Shown here: piece after piece, positions 1-5,474 of the stretch
How positions within the stretch are numbered: the stretch's first letter is position 1
How the letters are laid out: every line of letters begins with the position of its first letter
Source of the DNA: Candidatus Dormiibacterota bacterium
GTDB lineage: Bacteria > Chloroflexota > Dormibacteria > Aeolococcales > Aeolococcaceae
Assembly (NCBI GenBank): GCA_027451645.1
Contig: DAIDIX010000051.1
Coordinates: 1 to 9,415, forward strand
Direction of reading: 5' to 3'
Length of the DNA: 9,415 nucleotides
Notes under the pieces: model-generated
What the model was told of the DNA's origin: nothing
The model's input: only the letters and a program-made list of their open reading frames with translations
Databases searched by the model: none
Made by a program: the position numbers and the translations under genes

Positions 1-327
1 CGCCATGAACGTGTACTCGATCGTCCCTTCCCACCGTTCCCACGTGACTGCTGATGCAATCTCGAAGAAGACGAGCGAGAGGTATCCCCAGAGCACTGCA
101 CCCACAAGGAGGTACAGCTGTGTCCGCTCAAGGGCTGCCCGAGCCTGTGCAGTGTGGGCTGTACCGAGCCCGGATGCAAGATACCCGATGCTCAGCACGC
201 TCACGATGTTGTACACAAGCCACACGACTTCCCAGAGCCAGTATCTCCTGTACAGGTTGATCTGCCGCTCGAAGAACCCGACGAACGCAGTCCATTCATG
301 GCGGAGTGAATTCCGCTGATACATCAT
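1..327 (-). CDS. ABC-2 type exporter permease, N-terminal part (runs off the window)
   Basis: This is the membrane subunit of an ABC exporter, read to the left and still open at base 1, so only the first 109 residues are visible. The start overlaps the stop of the ATPase gene as ATGA, behind a strong GGAGGA site at 331-337, a classic translational coupling. After a short basic amphipathic N-terminus come a hydrophobic segment at about residues 30-52 and another at about 71-95. The second is followed by the WERWEGTIEYTFMA stretch (96-109), which resembles the E-W-GT-E-FMAP pattern of ABC-2 permeases after TM2. The exported substrate cannot be told from this part. The second codon is also ATG, so the start may shift by one residue. 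Confidence 0.85.
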   Translation of the reverse strand, partial: MMYQRNSLRHEWTAFVGFFERQINLYRRYWLWEVVWLVYNIVSVLSIGYLASGLGTAHTAQARAALERTQLYLLVGAVLWGYLSLVFFEIASAVTWERWEGTIEYTFMA

Positions 328-1163
328 GATTCCTCCTCTCCAGATTCCCCGTCTTCCAGGAATGAACGTCCTGTCATGGCAAGGAAGAGCTGTTCAAGTG
401 TGTTGTGTGGTGAAAGGCCGTTTTCAGCCCTGAGCTGGTCTGGCGTTCCATCGCCAATGAGCTTTCCGCGATCGAGAACGATAATGCGGCTGCACAGTGC
501 CTCTGCCTCTGCCAGATCATGCGTACAGAGCACGACAGTGAGATCGCTTTCCTCGTGCAGCTCCTGTACGACATCCTGCACTTCATGCTTCGACCGCGGA
601 TCGAGTCCTGTTGTGGGCTCATCCAGAAGGAGAATCGCTGGACTGCTCAGGAGACTCCTGACAATGGCGACCTTCTGCTGCTGCCCTCTTGAGAGACCGT
701 TCATTGGCCTGTGCACTGCATGCCGTGGAAATCCGAGCCGCTGGAGGAGGGACGTTGCCCTCTCCTCGATCTCCTTTCCAGTCTGGCCATACAGCCGGCC
801 AGCGTAGACGAGGTTTTCCCAGGGACTCATCTGCTTGAAGAACGATGCATCAACCGACACCCGGTTGATGTACGTCCGTACACGCGTTGCTTCCCGCACG
901 ACATCATGCCCGAACACCTGCACTGTGCCTGCATCTGGCGTAGTGAGCGTTGCAAGGATGCGGACAAGTGTGGACTTGCCACTCCCATTCACACCAACGA
1001 TGGCAACACTTTCGCGCGGTGCAATCGCAAGCGACACGTCAGCCAGTGCTGGCGGCAGCGTGACACCTGCTCGGCGCTTCCGCCACGACTTCGCGTATGC
1101 CTTCGAAACGGACTCGACGTGGATTGCAGTGTATGTGGAATTTGGAACTTGTGAACGGAACAT
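324..1163 (-). CDS. ABC exporter ATP-binding protein
   Basis: This is the nucleotide-binding subunit that powers the adjacent ABC-2 permease, 279 residues, cytoplasmic face of the membrane. Visible motifs are Walker A GVNGSGKST (57-65), signature LSRGQ (157-161), Walker B ILLLDE (177-182) with catalytic Glu182, D-loop GLD (186-188) and H-loop His215. The usual Q-loop glutamine is not seen: by eye alignment Val104 in RVSVDASFF takes its place, although the downstream SPWENLVYAGRLYG is normal. The C-terminal tail is acidic (DGESGEEES). An N-terminal basic patch (26-31) precedes the core fold. The start at 1163 has AGGT 7 nt upstream. The stop overlaps the permease start by 4 bp. A long structured leader precedes it. 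The substrate is unknown; drug, lipid or polysaccharide-type exporters all share this architecture. Confidence 0.93.
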   Translation of the reverse strand: MFRSQVPNSTYTAIHVESVSKAYAKSWRKRRAGVTLPPALADVSLAIAPRESVAIVGVNGSGKSTLVRILATLTTPDAGTVQVFGHDVVREATRVRTYINRVSVDASFFKQMSPWENLVYAGRLYGQTGKEIEERATSLLQRLGFPRHAVHRPMNGLSRGQQQKVAIVRSLLSSPAILLLDEPTTGLDPRSKHEVQDVVQELHEESDLTVVLCTHDLAEAEALCSRIIVLDRGKLIGDGTPDQLRAENGLSPHNTLEQLFLAMTGRSFLEDGESGEEES

Positions 1164-1400
1164 GACGATTACCTGATGGATAACTCTCGCACCCCAAGAG
1201 GTGCATGACAGATCGCGCAGAACGCGATGTGGAGTGTGGCGGCTGCTGCCCTGAGCACCGCCTTGCCGTCAGGCGATCAATCGCCTACCGTTCCAGGAAG
1301 TGCACGGACAGTGCGCCTACTCCGCCGACTGCATTCCTGCAGCGAAGAAATACTGGCACTGTAGACATTGTGCAAATCTCCTACCAATCCAAATGATGTA
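1164..1400 (-). promoter_or_regulatory. Long, hairpin-rich 5' leader of the ABC operon
   Basis: No convincing gene lies here. The stretch holds a row of inverted repeats: 1329-1342 (CTGCA, 4-nt loop, TGCAG), 1271-1286 (AGGCGAT and ATCGCCT around CA), 1238-1262 (nine pairs with one bulged C, 6-nt loop), 1212-1228 (ATCGCG, 5-nt loop, CGCGAT) and 1189-1204 (GCACC, 6-nt loop, GGTGC). The last one sits 15 nt before the AGGT ribosome site. None is followed by a T run, so a simple attenuator is not seen. I do not recognise a known riboswitch class. The hairpins could form a cis-regulatory RNA, or some could be protein-binding DNA sites. Confidence 0.45.
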
Positions 1401-1406
1401 GGTAAT

Positions 1407-1436
1407 ACTATACCGCTTTGCGACTCTCCCAGTCAA
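1407..1436 (-). promoter_or_regulatory. Sigma-70-like promoter for the ABC operon
   Basis: On the minus strand there is TTGACT (1436-1431) as a -35 box, an 18-nt spacer and TATAGT (1412-1407) as a -10 box. Both hexamers match consensus at five of six positions. Transcription would start near 1400 and leave about 235 nt of leader before the ATPase start at 1163. This is inferred from sequence only. Confidence 0.6.
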
Positions 1437-1460
1437 GCGCATGTCCCATGTGGCTGGCCA

Positions 1461-1488
1461 TTCACTGGAAGCGGATTTCTGGTACGGT
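1461..1488 (+). promoter_or_regulatory. Possible extended -10 promoter for the WAVG lipoprotein
   Basis: TTCACT (1461-1466) may serve as a -35 box. After 16 nt comes TACGGT (1483-1488), preceded by TGG, which gives an extended -10 element. Transcription would start near 1495, about 30 nt before the ATG at 1526. The hexamer matches are modest. Small palindromes overlap the -10 box (1481-1495) and follow the start point (1498-1508). Confidence 0.35.
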
Positions 1489-1513
1489 ATGTACCGCATG
1501 CAGTGCATAGAGT

Positions 1514-1520
1514 GAAAGGA
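1514..1520 (+). promoter_or_regulatory. Ribosome binding site that sets the start at 1526
   Basis: GAAAGGA ends 5 nt before the ATG at 1526. An in-frame ATG at 1520 overlaps this site and has no room for its own, so 1526 is the better start. Confidence 0.7.
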
Positions 1521-1525
1521 TGGAC

Positions 1526-2845
1526 ATGAAACGCTGGATTCCGGTTCTTGGTGCTCTCTCCCTCGCTGCTGTCCTCGCCTCCTGTGCACCAGCTGCGGGG
1601 ACGCCTGAAACATCAGCACCCCTGTCGTGCTCGTGGACCATCACACCCGTAGCGTATCCCCCATCGAGCATCTCCTCCTCCTCCAGAGGTGAGTACGATT
1701 CCCTTTCCGGGATTGCTTCCATCTCCCAGCATGATCTCTGGGCAGTTGGCTCATATGCCTCGCACGTCACATCCACAGGCTGGCCGTACGACAACGTGTT
1801 GGTCGAGCATTCAGATGGCTCAACGTGGACACAGGCATCAGCACCAGATGCGCTTGATGCGGGGAAGTTCAGTGGTGATTCCCTCAATGCAGTTGCGGGC
1901 AGCACTCCCTCCAACGTCTGGGCTGTTGGAACGCTTGGCATTGCTGGCGACCCCCTCACACCACCTTCAGAGACCCTGACCGAGCATTTTGATGGCTCGT
2001 CATGGTCCATTGTCACTGCACCTGATGCCTACCTTGGATCCTCCCAGGGTGCGGATGAGCTTACTGGAGTTGCAGTGCTTTCCAAGAACAATGCCTGGGC
2101 TGTCGGTACAGCCTCATGGAACTCATCGCTCACGATTACCTCTTCCTTTACGACAGGACTTGTCGAGCACTGGGACGGGTCAGCATGGAGCATTGTCACC
2201 CTCCCCTCGCCCGTTCCCGCCCTCACTGCTGCAGAGTGGAACAGCCTGAGCTCACCAGCAGCTGCTCCGCCTTCACTGGCCATAGGGTCATGGTCTCTTT
2301 CCGGCATAGATGCACTCAGTGCCTCAGATATCTGGGTTGTCGGCTCCGAGACACCGAATGTCACGACGACGCTCAGTCCGTCCAGGACACTCATCGAACA
2401 CTGGGATGGATCAGCATGGAGCATTATCCCAACTCCTGACCTCACACTTGGCGAGTCTCTCCTTGACAACAGCAGAAGGGCCACCGATTCACTCACGGCC
2501 ATTGCTGGTACAGCTCCAGACAATCTCTGGGCTGTAGGGGGTGCTCTTCCCCAAGGCACCCTGACCCTCCACTGGGATGGCTCCTCATGGAAGATCGTTC
2601 CCTCACCCATGACGGGAAATGTCGGCTCCTTTGGAGATGCAGTGCCTCTTGCAGCAGCAGCTTCCACAGGCACATCCGTCTGGGCAGGGGGTGCAGTGCT
2701 CATGGATTGGAATGGTGCACAGTGGCTGCCCCTGTACACCATTGACGGGAAACAGTACGGAACCCTGACAGGAATCACCTCCACACCTGGAGGCGACCTG
2801 TGGGCAGTTGGCTCCGAGTCAGTGCTCCACCGTCACTGCAGCTGA
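1526..2845 (+). CDS. Secreted lipoprotein with seven WAVG repeat modules, beta-propeller-like
   Basis: A 439-residue exported lipoprotein. MKRW followed by a hydrophobic stretch and the lipobox LASC at 17-20 gives a type II signal peptide with lipidated Cys20. A Ser/Thr/Pro-rich linker follows to about residue 55. The rest consists of seven modules opening with a WAVG-like core, whose tryptophans are at about 72, 132, 191, 270, 335, 386 and 426 (variants WVVG and WAGG). The first five modules close with an E/L-H-x-DGS-x-W segment and the sixth with a shorter WNGAQW. Seven such modules suggest a seven-bladed beta-propeller; this is an inference. Such proteins are common in Chloroflexota and Actinomycetota and usually have no assigned function. 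The last module is short and ends in a Cys near the terminus. It is probably anchored on the outer face of the membrane and may bind a partner or polymer. Confidence 0.85.
   Translation: MKRWIPVLGALSLAAVLASCAPAAGTPETSAPLSCSWTITPVAYPPSSISSSSRGEYDSLSGIASISQHDLWAVGSYASHVTSTGWPYDNVLVEHSDGSTWTQASAPDALDAGKFSGDSLNAVAGSTPSNVWAVGTLGIAGDPLTPPSETLTEHFDGSSWSIVTAPDAYLGSSQGADELTGVAVLSKNNAWAVGTASWNSSLTITSSFTTGLVEHWDGSAWSIVTLPSPVPALTAAEWNSLSSPAAAPPSLAIGSWSLSGIDALSASDIWVVGSETPNVTTTLSPSRTLIEHWDGSAWSIIPTPDLTLGESLLDNSRRATDSLTAIAGTAPDNLWAVGGALPQGTLTLHWDGSSWKIVPSPMTGNVGSFGDAVPLAAAASTGTSVWAGGAVLMDWNGAQWLPLYTIDGKQYGTLTGITSTPGGDLWAVGSESVLHRHCS
2165..2430 (+). repeat. Near-identical DNA repeat pair within the propeller gene
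   Basis: About 35 nt at 2165-2199 recur at 2396-2430 with few differences; both encode E-H-W-D-G-S-A-W-S-I. The two copies are 231 bp (77 codons) apart and in frame. More diverged relatives lie near 1981 and 2568. The pattern fits module duplication inside the gene, and slipped alignment could change the blade number. Confidence 0.6.
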
Positions 2846-2856
2846 TCTCTTCACCA

Positions 2857-2884
2857 GTCATCCGTATGCAATGATACGGATGAC
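2857..2884. repeat. Perfect 11-bp inverted repeat between the two lipoprotein genes
   Basis: GTCATCCGTAT (2857-2867) and its exact reverse complement (2874-2884) flank a 6-nt loop. The repeat lies 11 bp after the stop of the first lipoprotein gene and 32 bp before the GTG of the second. There is no T run on either side (AAAATTG follows on the plus strand), so it is not a textbook terminator. It may be a processing or stability hairpin that sets the ratio of the two products, or an operator for a dimeric regulator. Confidence 0.75.
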
Positions 2885-2902
2885 AAAATTGCCACACTCT
2901 CC

Positions 2903-2908
2903 AGGAGA
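2903..2908 (+). promoter_or_regulatory. Ribosome binding site that supports a GTG start
   Basis: AGGAGA ends 8 nt before the GTG at 2917. The ATG at 2909 is out of frame and too close, so the gene uses GTG. Confidence 0.7.
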
Positions 2909-2916
2909 ATGTCCAC

Positions 2917-4062
2917 GTGCAGTCAGCCATCACACACCGAATCATCCTCGTTCTCGCCATTATTGCAGTCACAAGCTGCGGATCTGTCCAGGGAGCAGCA
3001 CCAGAAGCGCCTGGACATGCATCGTCCACGAAATTGGCACAGTGGAAACATCTCTCCCCTCTCCATGCCCCCCTTGCCCGAGACTCAGCAGGCATCGCCT
3101 TTGATGAGTCCTCCCACACCATCATCCTTACTGGTGGAGAGACTGGCTGCAGCCCAAGCACTACATACTTCTCCGATACCTGGGCATGGAACGGATCTGA
3201 CTGGACTGAGCTTCATCCAAAGGGGATCGGTCCTGCCCAGACTGTCATCGGCGAGCAGATGGCATATGATCCCCTCACACATACTGCTGTTGCAGTGACT
3301 CCTCCCGGAGGCTGCGGTCAGGGCACCTTCACCTGGACATGGAACGGCTCAACCTGGAATGTCTACGGCAACTGCTTCCTGAGCGGAAGCTCAACCGAGA
3401 TTCCCTGCCCCATGACCTCACCACGGCTGGATGGCCTTGGCTACGATGCTGCAACCAGGCAGCTTGTCTACTTCGATCCCTCCGGTTACCTCGATGCACA
3501 GGGCAACAGCATTAGTGCTTCCTCAACATGGACTTGGTCCGGTACAACGTCAGGAGACGCATCGCACAACCTGGGATCCACTGCATGGAACCGTGTGGCA
3601 CATGCAGCCTCACCCACCGGAAATGTGGGGCCAGTCACCATCGTCTACGATGCAGCACTGCAGAAGCTTCTCATGTATGCGTCCTACACGGGAACGATGT
3701 ATGCATGGAGTGGACATGCATGGTCGACACTCTCCTCCTCCCCATCGCCATCTCCAAGAACAGGCAGTACAGTTGTCTATGATCCTGCTCTTGGTGGAGT
3801 TGTCCTCTTTGGGGGTGCCACCACCTCGCCAAGCACGGACAGTTCAGGCGAGACTGTCTACACACCTGGCTCCCCCCTCAATGACACATGGCTGTGGAGT
3901 GGATCGAGCTGGCATCGGCTGGACATCACAACTCCGCCAGGCGCACGGTTCTATGCCCAGGCTGCATACGATCCAGGCAGCAGGGCCCTCGTTCTGTTTG
4001 GTGGAGCCCGGAGCCTCACTGCGGACAGCAATGACACCTGGGAGCTTCTGCCTCCACAGTGA
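2917..4062 (+). CDS. Secreted lipoprotein with six Kelch-like repeats
   Basis: A 381-residue exported lipoprotein with a GTG start. A hydrophobic signal segment (9-18) leads to the lipobox VTSC with Cys21. Six Kelch-type strands follow, each with a Y/F-D-x4-5 turn and then a hydrophobic strand, at about 62-75, 117-130, 176-189, 244-256, 288-301 and 351-364. The last two carry the clear LFGGA core. Between them are W-x-W-NGS-x-W and DTW-x-W-SGS-x-W segments typical of bacterial Kelch modules. A six-bladed propeller is likely. Extra cysteines at 78, 133, 153 and 164 could form disulfides outside the cell. A Ser/Pro run (273-280) separates modules. It follows the WAVG lipoprotein gene by 71 bp in the same direction, so the two may be co-expressed, modulated by the inverted repeat between them. 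The ligand is unknown. Confidence 0.85.
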   Translation: MQSAITHRIILVLAIIAVTSCGSVQGAAPEAPGHASSTKLAQWKHLSPLHAPLARDSAGIAFDESSHTIILTGGETGCSPSTTYFSDTWAWNGSDWTELHPKGIGPAQTVIGEQMAYDPLTHTAVAVTPPGGCGQGTFTWTWNGSTWNVYGNCFLSGSSTEIPCPMTSPRLDGLGYDAATRQLVYFDPSGYLDAQGNSISASSTWTWSGTTSGDASHNLGSTAWNRVAHAASPTGNVGPVTIVYDAALQKLLMYASYTGTMYAWSGHAWSTLSSSPSPSPRTGSTVVYDPALGGVVLFGGATTSPSTDSSGETVYTPGSPLNDTWLWSGSSWHRLDITTPPGARFYAQAAYDPGSRALVLFGGARSLTADSNDTWELLPPQ

Positions 4063-4093
4063 TCTGGCCTGATGCTGCAGCCCTCCTGCCGTG

Positions 4094-4119
4094 AGGGAGA
4101 TGGCTCTCCTTTCGTTCTT
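4094..4119 (+). terminator. Intrinsic terminator candidate after the Kelch lipoprotein
   Basis: The stem GGAGA (4096-4100), loop TGGC and TCTCC (4105-4109) extends outward by a G-T and an A-T pair. It is followed by TTTCGTTCTT (4110-4119). An alternative stem CCCTC/GAGGG (4081-4085 with 4093-4097) competes with it. The stem is short, so the call is moderate. It also argues against translation of the downstream gene starting at 4072. Confidence 0.5.
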
Positions 4120-4135
4120 CCGTCACAACATCGTC

Positions 4136-4141
4136 TATCAT
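4136..4141 (+). promoter_or_regulatory. Possible -10 box for the unrecognised gene
   Basis: TATCAT matches the -10 consensus at five of six positions and lies 32 nt before the ATG at 4174. No good -35 box is seen at the right distance, so this is weak. Confidence 0.25.
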
Positions 4142-4173
4142 TGAGTGAGCAGCACCATGGAGCATTGCAGCAC

Positions 4174-4698
4174 ATGTCAAACCGGGAATATGCATGCAGG
4201 GCCCTCAGCAGGGGGCAGTACGGCATAGTTGGCATACCCGTTCAGCAATCAGAAGAAGTTCTGTATGTGCGAACTCAGGTAATTGGCCCCTGGCCCTCCA
4301 GGGAAAATCGGGCACGGCTCCACTCTGCACTCAGCGATGTCCTCACCTTCGGGGGAGCAACATCCTCACAGGCTGAACGCACAGCCCAGGAACGGCTTCT
4401 CGAACCAGCCTTCAGAATGTGGCAGTGCATCATGGATTCTGCAGCCGTACTCCCTGATGGAGTGAACGGCAGGAGGATCCGGTTCAATCGTGGAATGACA
4501 GCAGATGCACGGACATGGTTCGAACCTTCCGAGCGCATCCCCCGTGCAGAGGTTGATGCCTTCCGTGCAGGAGTGGACTTTCTCCATGATCTCCTTGGGC
4601 GTCCAGGCTCCCTTGCTCCAGCTGACATTGCACAGGGAAGGGCTCTCCTTTCGACATATGCTCCTGACAGTGCTCCGCTGCGGGAAGGCATTGCGTAA
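4174..4698 (+). CDS. Hypothetical protein of 174 residues, family not recognised
   Basis: I do not recognise this protein. It is probably real because its codon choice (GCA, CTC, ACA, CGG) matches its neighbours. I chose ATG 4174, with GGAG 11 nt upstream and a -10-like box before it. The frame stays open back to ATG 4072, but that stretch holds a terminator-like hairpin and no ribosome site. There is no signal peptide or membrane segment. The product looks like a soluble cytoplasmic protein with a beta-rich first third (17-38, including YGIVGIPV and EEVLYVRTQVIG). Helices then seem likely at 43-58, 65-90, 123-142 and 148-161. Cysteines are at 8 and 85 only, and Trp at 40, 83 and 115. It stands alone between the Kelch lipoprotein and a convergent GGDEF gene, so context gives no function. 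Confidence 0.6.
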   Translation: MSNREYACRALSRGQYGIVGIPVQQSEEVLYVRTQVIGPWPSRENRARLHSALSDVLTFGGATSSQAERTAQERLLEPAFRMWQCIMDSAAVLPDGVNGRRIRFNRGMTADARTWFEPSERIPRAEVDAFRAGVDFLHDLLGRPGSLAPADIAQGRALLSTYAPDSAPLREGIA

Positions 4699-4710
4699 CT
4701 GACCATTCCC

Positions 4711-4739
4711 CAGGCAGCAGCTTCCCTGTGCACTGCCTG
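4711..4739. terminator. Hairpin between convergent genes
   Basis: CAGGCAG (4711-4717) and CTGCCTG (4733-4739) form a perfect 7-bp stem with a 15-nt loop in the 41-bp gap between the stop at 4698 and the minus-strand stop at 4740-4742. It could end transcription from both sides, but neither side has a clear T run. Confidence 0.35.
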
Positions 4740-5390
4740 TCAGATACTGAGTGCCCCGGAATGGTGTTCTACCTTCTGCTCATACATGTGCCCGTCTGCA
4801 CGGTCTATTGCCTTGGAGATCTTCTCATCCGGATTGAGTGCTGCAAGTCCAAAGGAGACACCGTACGGCTGTTTCTTTCCCCGTCGTGCAAGTTCCCGCT
4901 GCATCGACCTGAGCCTCCATCCGACATTCTCCGTGTCAGCATTCGGGACTGCGCAGACAAACTCATCCCCTCCCCAGCGCACGATTGCAGCCTTGGATGT
5001 GAGAAATCCGCGCAGAAGCTTGCCAACAGTGCGAAGATACCGGTCACCTGCAGAATGCTTCATCGTGTCGTTCACGCGCTTGAGACCATCACAGTCAAGA
5101 AAGACAATCGTGACATCATTCCCCTCTTCCCGTGCCTGCTCCACAATCCGTCCAATGTGACGCATGCCAGCCTGGCGTGTGTACACCTTCGTAAGCGGAT
5201 CTATCTCATACGTGCGCACAAGCCGCCTGAGTTCCTTCACCTCTGCAAGGAGCGCCTCGTACCGTGCACGGAGAGCATTGATCCTCCTTCGCAGTGTCCG
5301 CACCACAGAGAATTCCCTGCCTGGTGCTCCTGCACCCTCCGGTGTTGTTCTGGGGATGGACGTCTGTCCAACATGTCCCTCTAGCTCCAT
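4740..5390 (-). CDS. Soluble GGDEF diguanylate cyclase
   Basis: Makes cyclic di-GMP from two GTP. The protein is 216 residues from ATG 5390, chosen because AGGAGG lies 7 nt upstream; an in-frame ATG at 5450 has no ribosome site. A basic, heptad-rich coiled-coil (about 28-60) leads into the catalytic domain at DPLTKVYTR (64-72). The metal and GTP site residues are present: FLDCDGLKRVND (97-108), the intact GGDEF at 140-144 and YGVSFG (176-181). DRADGHMYEQK near 196-206 matches the usual closing helix. The inhibitory RxxD site expected just before GGDEF is missing (TSKAAIVRW), so product feedback by that route is unlikely. No membrane or sensor domain is seen, so the coiled coil may drive dimerisation or partner binding. 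It lies 84 bp behind the glycosidase on the same strand and may be co-transcribed. Confidence 0.9.
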   Translation of the reverse strand: MELEGHVGQTSIPRTTPEGAGAPGREFSVVRTLRRRINALRARYEALLAEVKELRRLVRTYEIDPLTKVYTRQAGMRHIGRIVEQAREEGNDVTIVFLDCDGLKRVNDTMKHSAGDRYLRTVGKLLRGFLTSKAAIVRWGGDEFVCAVPNADTENVGWRLRSMQRELARRGKKQPYGVSFGLAALNPDEKISKAIDRADGHMYEQKVEHHSGALSI

Positions 5391-5395
5391 GGCAG

Positions 5396-5403
5396 TCCCT
5401 CCT
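5396..5403 (-). promoter_or_regulatory. Strong ribosome binding site that moves the GGDEF start to 5390
   Basis: On the minus strand AGGAGGGA reads from 5403 to 5396. The AGGAGG core ends 7 nt before the ATG at 5390. This favours 5390 over the longer form from 5450. Confidence 0.75.
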
Positions 5404-5452
5404 GTGAGCACCGGAAAGTGTTCATCAGCGTAGAGGGGAATCCCGGACATCG

Positions 5453-5469
5453 GACGGACATTGTCCGTC
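5453..5469. repeat. 17-bp near-perfect palindrome between glycosidase and GGDEF genes
   Basis: GACGGACA (5453-5460), one central T, then TGTCCGTC (5462-5469) forms an exact 8-bp inverted repeat. It lies 5 bp beyond the glycosidase stop and 63 bp before the GGDEF start. No T run follows, so an operator or an RNA-processing hairpin is more likely than a terminator. A partial extra copy of GGACAT lies at 5445-5450. Confidence 0.65.
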
Positions 5470-5474
5470 TATGA

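Noticed and set aside
1205..1396. 63-codon plus-strand frame in the ABC leader region
   Set aside because: It has no ribosome site, its composition is that of a random frame, and it lies across the inverted repeats.
2029..2784. Open frame of 251 codons on the minus strand opposite the WAVG lipoprotein
   Set aside because: It mirrors the repeat modules of the real gene and has no ribosome site or recognisable domain.
4072..4173. Longer N-terminus of the unrecognised protein from ATG 4072
   Set aside because: The stretch contains a terminator-like hairpin, reads as low-quality protein and lacks a ribosome site.
4275..4733. Open frame of 152 codons on the minus strand opposite the unrecognised protein
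   Set aside because: It was considered as the real gene because the plus-strand gene has no known family. Plus-strand codon use matches the neighbours better and the minus frame would overlap the hairpin at 4711-4739, so the plus strand is preferred. The choice is not certain.
5391..5450. 20-residue N-terminal extension of the GGDEF protein
   Set aside because: There is no ribosome site before ATG 5450, whereas a strong one precedes ATG 5390.
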